From Methanomicrobiales archaeon (GTDB lineage: Archaea; Halobacteriota; Methanomicrobia; Methanomicrobiales; JACTUA01), in contig JAJRCS010000102.1 in the NCBI GenBank assembly GCA_028678815.1, positions 1-7,582 of the forward strand: a stretch of DNA of 7,582 nt, given 5' to 3'. Both the position numbers and the translations under genes were made by a program. The notes beneath the pieces are model-generated. The model was not told the origin of the DNA, made no database searches, and worked only from the letters and a program-made list of their open reading frames with translations. Positions 5,427-7,582 of this stretch are shown piece after piece (within the stretch, counting starts at the first letter, position 1; each line of letters begins with the position of its first letter).

Positions 5427-6239
5427 ATGAGGATCCTTGTCGTATCCCGGGTGGATGACGAACGGGCGGTGAGCTATGCCGCGGGGATCGCGGAGACCCT
5501 CCGGGGCCTCTCCCACGACGTGGTACTGGAGGAGGCCCTCGCGGCCCGGCTGGGGGGACCGGGCGTGGTCCTCGGGAAGGCCGGTGCCGACCTCGCCGTG
5601 GTCATCGGCGGGGACGGCTCGGTTCTCCATACCATCCAGGGCCTGAAGGAGCAGGTCCCGGTCCTCGGGATCAACTGGGGTGAGGTGGGATTCCTCGCCG
5701 AGCTCGAGCCTGCGGAGGCCCCCCGGTTCCTGGAGAACCTCCGGGAAGGGTTCCGGGTGGAGAAGCGGATGCGCATCGGCATCACCCTGGACGGGACGCC
5801 CCTGGGGGACGCCCTGAACGAGGCGGTCATCGTCACGAGCCGGCCGGCCAAGATGCTCCGGTTCACCGTCGAGGTGGACGGGATCCTCGCCGAGCGGTTC
5901 CGGGCGGACGGCATGCTCGTCTCGACCCCCACCGGCTCCACCGCCTATGCCATGAGCGCCGGCGGCCCCATCGTGGACCCGCGGATCGAGGGCTTCCTCC
6001 TCGTCCCCCTCGCCCCGTACATGCTTTCCTCCCGGCCCATCGTCATCGCGAGCGACCGGGTCCTCCGGATCACCCTGGAGAGCGAGAAGCCGGCGAAGCT
6101 CGTCCTCGACGGCCAGCGGACGAGGGAGCTCGCCCGGGGGGCGGTCCTCACCGTGCGCCGGTCCGGGGAGCCGGCCCTCTTCGTGGACGTCGGGAGGAGC
6201 TTCTTTGACAAGGTGGACCAGAAGCTCCGCAGGCTCTAG
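5427..6239 (+). CDS. nadK: NAD kinase
   Basis: Cytoplasmic enzyme that phosphorylates NAD to NADP with ATP or polyphosphate, the only known route to NADP. The 270 residues carry the family landmarks in order: GGDGS at 61-65 (phosphate-donor site and catalytic Asp63), GINWGEVGFLAEL at 81-93, NE at 131-132 contacting the nicotinamide ribose, DGMLVSTPTGSTAY at 161-174, SAGGPI at 177-182 and LDGQ at 227-230. The start ATG at 5427 has GAGGTGA overlapping the stop of the phosphatase gene 10 nt earlier, so the pair is probably cotranscribed and translationally coupled. Its stop TAG lies in a CTAG shared with the convergent protease gene. Nothing is truncated or missing. Confidence 0.96.
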   Translation: MRILVVSRVDDERAVSYAAGIAETLRGLSHDVVLEEALAARLGGPGVVLGKAGADLAVVIGGDGSVLHTIQGLKEQVPVLGINWGEVGFLAELEPAEAPRFLENLREGFRVEKRMRIGITLDGTPLGDALNEAVIVTSRPAKMLRFTVEVDGILAERFRADGMLVSTPTGSTAYAMSAGGPIVDPRIEGFLLVPLAPYMLSSRPIVIASDRVLRITLESEKPAKLVLDGQRTRELARGAVLTVRRSGEPALFVDVGRSFFDKVDQKLRRL

Positions 6240-6691
6240 TCCCCTTCCTGTTCTCCCCGCTTCACCTCCTCCGCCACCACCCGGGCGGCCCGCGGGACGG
6301 CAGCCCTGACCGCCCGGTCCATCTCCCCCGAGAAGGCGAGGTTCCTGCCCCCCTCGATCCCCACCACGATGACCTCGGGGGCGATGCCGAGGGTCCGGGC
6401 GAGGGCGATGACCTCGGGGATCCCGAGCTCGTGGAGGGAGAGGGACGGGATCCCCTCAACCGGGAGGTCCCGGAAGACCCGGATCTCCCCCGGCTCCCCG
6501 AGGCCGGAGGTGGCGTCCACGATGACGATCCGGTCGTACCCCTCCATGAGGGTGACGAGGCCGAGCCCCCCGGTCCCCCCGTCCACCGCATCGATCTCCG
6601 GGTGCTCCTTCCCGAGGAGGGCGAGGACCCCGGGCCCCGCCGCATCGTTCCCCATGAGCGGGTTCCCGCACGCGATGACCCTGGCCCTCAT
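6236..6691 (-). CDS. [NiFe]-hydrogenase maturation protease (peptidase M52 family)
   Basis: Endopeptidase that removes the C-terminal tail of a hydrogenase large subunit once nickel is inserted (HyaD/HycI/FrhD family). The 151 residues fit the family. ACGNPLMGNDAAGPGVL at residues 7-23 is the N-terminal signature. The three metal-sensing positions of E. coli HybD (Glu16, Asp62, His93) correspond by eye to Asp16, Asp59 in IVIVDA and His87 in SLHELG. The ATG at 6691 was chosen because upstream in-frame codons (from GTG 6748) lack family character; AGGTG ends only 1 nt from it, an unusually short spacing. No hydrogenase subunit gene is in the window, so the target (F420-reducing, F420-non-reducing or membrane-bound enzyme) cannot be named. 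It converges on nadK with a 4-nt overlap and diverges from the ACT-domain gene. Confidence 0.9.
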   Translation of the reverse strand: MRARVIACGNPLMGNDAAGPGVLALLGKEHPEIDAVDGGTGGLGLVTLMEGYDRIVIVDATSGLGEPGEIRVFRDLPVEGIPSLSLHELGIPEVIALARTLGIAPEVIVVGIEGGRNLAFSGEMDRAVRAAVPRAARVVAEEVKRGEQEGD

Positions 6692-6703
6692 GCACCTTTC
6701 CCG

Positions 6704-6736
6704 GGGAGAGCTTTCTCCCTGCCTCCCCAAAGAGGC
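6704..6736 (-). other. Two adjacent stem-loops in the leader of the protease gene
   Basis: On the minus strand GCCTC/GAGGC (6721-6736, 6-nt loop) is followed after one base gap by GGGAGA/TCTCCC (6704-6719, loop AAGC). The second stem ends about 12 nt before the start codon, right beside the ribosome-binding purines. Stems are perfect but short, and chance hairpins are common in GC-rich DNA. Confidence 0.35.
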
Positions 6737-6766
6737 TTTCCCCCGCACCGTGCAGGCCCCGGCCGG

Positions 6767-6778
6767 TTCTTATACGCT
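6767..6778. promoter_or_regulatory. TATA-like element between the protease and ACT-domain genes
   Basis: TTCTTATACGCT is the only AT-rich stretch in the 130-nt divergent gap. Rightward it would start transcription near 6797 and give a leader of about 25 nt before the ATG at 6822. This argues against the in-frame ATG at 6780. Leftward, CGTATAAG would give a leader of roughly 55 nt containing the two hairpins at 6704-6736. Confidence 0.45.
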
Positions 6779-6821
6779 TATGAGGGTGCGAGTGCAATTA
6801 ACCATCACCAGGTGGCCGACC

Positions 6822-7325
6822 ATGCAGGTATCCATGAAGCTTGAGATGAAGGACACCCCCGGGCAGCTCGTCCGTGTCCTCGAGCCCATCTCTGAGTGCG
6901 GGGGGAACATCATCGCGGTGATCCACCAGCGGGACCCCGAGTCCGAGTCCGACACCCTCGACGTCCAGATCGTCCTCGACCTCCCCGAGGGGAGGCTCCC
7001 GGTGGTCGTGAACCAGATCAAGGGGCTCGGGGTGAGCATCCTCCGGATCGGCGAGGAGCGCCTCCTCCACAAGCGCTCCCTCATCATGATCGGCCACATC
7101 ATGCACACCGACATCAGCGATACCGTGGACCAGATCGACCGGACAGGGTACGCCGAGGTCTCGGAGCTCTCCCTCCGGATGCCTGCCATCCACGATCGCT
7201 CCTCGGCCCGGATCACCCTCAGGACCGCGAACCGGAAGGACATGGAGAGCGCGGTCGCCATCCTCAGGAAGGTCGCGGCGAAGAAGGAGCTCCTCATCGT
7301 GGAGCCCCTGGAGGAGATGGCATGA
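6822..7325 (+). CDS. ACT-domain regulatory protein linked to homoserine dehydrogenase
   Basis: Small cytoplasmic protein of 167 residues with no catalytic motif. Residues about 3-77 form an ACT domain: beta strand MKLEMKDTPGQLVRVLEPI with the typical D-x-P-G-x-L turn, then GGNIIAVIHQRD, a VQIVLDLPEG strand and a helix-strand to VSILRI. Residues about 85-162 look like a second, more divergent alpha-beta unit (ARITLRTANRKDMESAVAIL). ACT domains bind amino acids and pass feedback signals. The stop overlaps the start of homoserine dehydrogenase as ATGA, so a role as its separate threonine- or methionine-sensing partner is likely but inferred. The ATG at 6822 has AGGTGG 6 nt upstream. The frame stays open far upstream, but that part is antisense to the protease gene and not real. 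Confidence 0.88.
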   Translation: MQVSMKLEMKDTPGQLVRVLEPISECGGNIIAVIHQRDPESESDTLDVQIVLDLPEGRLPVVVNQIKGLGVSILRIGEERLLHKRSLIMIGHIMHTDISDTVDQIDRTGYAEVSELSLRMPAIHDRSSARITLRTANRKDMESAVAILRKVAAKKELLIVEPLEEMA

Positions 7326-7582
7326 GGGTCGCCCTCCTCGGCTTCGGGTCCGTCGGCCAGGGCGTGGCAAGGATGCTCGGGGAGAAGGACCTCCCCCTCA
7401 CCCTCACGGCCATTGCAGACTCGAAGGGCGGGATCATGGATCCGGAGGGGATCTCCATCCCCGATGCCTTCACACGGAAGAAGAAGACCGGCTCCTGCGG
7501 CGGGCCGAAGGTCACCCCCCTCGGGATCGTGAAGTCCGGGGCCTACGACGTCCTCGTGGAGGTCACCCCGACGAACATGGCG
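7322..7582 (+). CDS. hom: Homoserine dehydrogenase, N-terminal part, runs off the right edge
   Basis: Enzyme that reduces aspartate semialdehyde to homoserine with NAD(P)H, the branch point toward threonine and methionine. The visible 87 residues begin MRVALLGFGSVGQGVARML, a Rossmann GxGxxG fingerprint (Gly7, Gly9, Gly12) typical of this family. The stretch ends with YDVLVEVTPTNMA (75-87), matching the conserved V-V-E-x-T-P-T-N strand that lines the cofactor site. The ATG at 7322 overlaps the TGA of the ACT-domain gene by 4 nt, pointing to translational coupling. The catalytic domain lies outside the window. Many homoserine dehydrogenases have their own C-terminal ACT domain; whether this one does cannot be seen. 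Confidence 0.9.
   Translation, partial: MRVALLGFGSVGQGVARMLGEKDLPLTLTAIADSKGGIMDPEGISIPDAFTRKKKTGSCGGPKVTPLGIVKSGAYDVLVEVTPTNMA

Noticed and set aside
4601..5428. Minus-strand open frame of 275 codons opposite the phosphatase gene
   Set aside because: The plus strand carries a clear IMPase-family enzyme with all motifs; the antisense product is Pro/Arg/Asp-rich and featureless.
6369..6821. Upstream extension of the ACT-domain gene
   Set aside because: This part is antisense to the hydrogenase protease, lacks ACT-like sequence, and the ribosome site AGGTGG and TATA-like box both point to the ATG at 6822.
6798..7370. Minus-strand open frame opposite the ACT and homoserine dehydrogenase genes
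   Set aside because: It spans two well-supported plus-strand genes and has no recognisable protein features.
1..7582. tRNA, rRNA, CRISPR, insertion sequence or phage features
   Set aside because: No cloverleaf, spaced direct repeats, transposase or integrase-like reading frame, or terminal inverted repeats were seen on either strand.

Overview
The window most likely comes from a motile methanogenic euryarchaeon, probably of the order Methanomicrobiales. It carries archaellins with a class III signal peptide, an archaellum FlaD/E protein, hypusine-type aIF5A, a hydrogenase maturation protease and an archaeal IMPase-family phosphatase paired with NAD kinase. Coding DNA is GC-rich with heavy use of GGG glycine and CGG arginine codons. 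Intergenic gaps contain short AT-rich TATA-like boxes, and several starts have GGTG or GGAG-type Shine-Dalgarno sites. The order-level placement is inference from the protein repertoire and style, not from a marker gene.

Layout. Positions 1-2121 (minus strand) are the front of an archaellum locus: two tandem archaellin genes (flaB, 2121 to 1522 and 1509 to 883), a non-coding gap of about 215 nt with a T-run, a 26-nt inverted repeat and a probable second promoter, then a FlaD/E gene that runs off the left edge. Upstream on the same strand (3299 to 2223) is a membrane protein with four predicted helices and six HEAT-like repeats. Diverging from it on the plus strand (3455-4129) is an anchored surface protein with a Thr/Pro-rich stalk. 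It converges on aIF5A (minus, 4572-4195) across a purine-rich spacer.

The right half is metabolic. An IMPase/FBPase-family phosphatase (4640-5416) and NAD kinase (5427-6239) form a tight plus-strand pair. They match, as separate genes, the two halves of the fused NADP phosphatase/NAD kinase known from Methanocaldococcus. NAD kinase converges on a [NiFe]-hydrogenase maturation protease (minus, 6691-6236), and the two genes share a CTAG as stop codons. Diverging from the protease is an ACT-domain protein (6822-7325) that overlaps homoserine dehydrogenase (7322 to beyond the right edge) by ATGA. This suggests a co-translated amino-acid sensor and branch-point enzyme for threonine/methionine synthesis.

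I found no tRNA, rRNA, CRISPR array, insertion sequence or phage gene, and no non-coding stretch over 300 nt. Most of the window is recognisable core archaeal gene content. The less explained parts are the TM-HEAT protein beside the archaellum genes, the stalked surface protein, the inverted repeat after the archaellins, and candidate leader hairpins.
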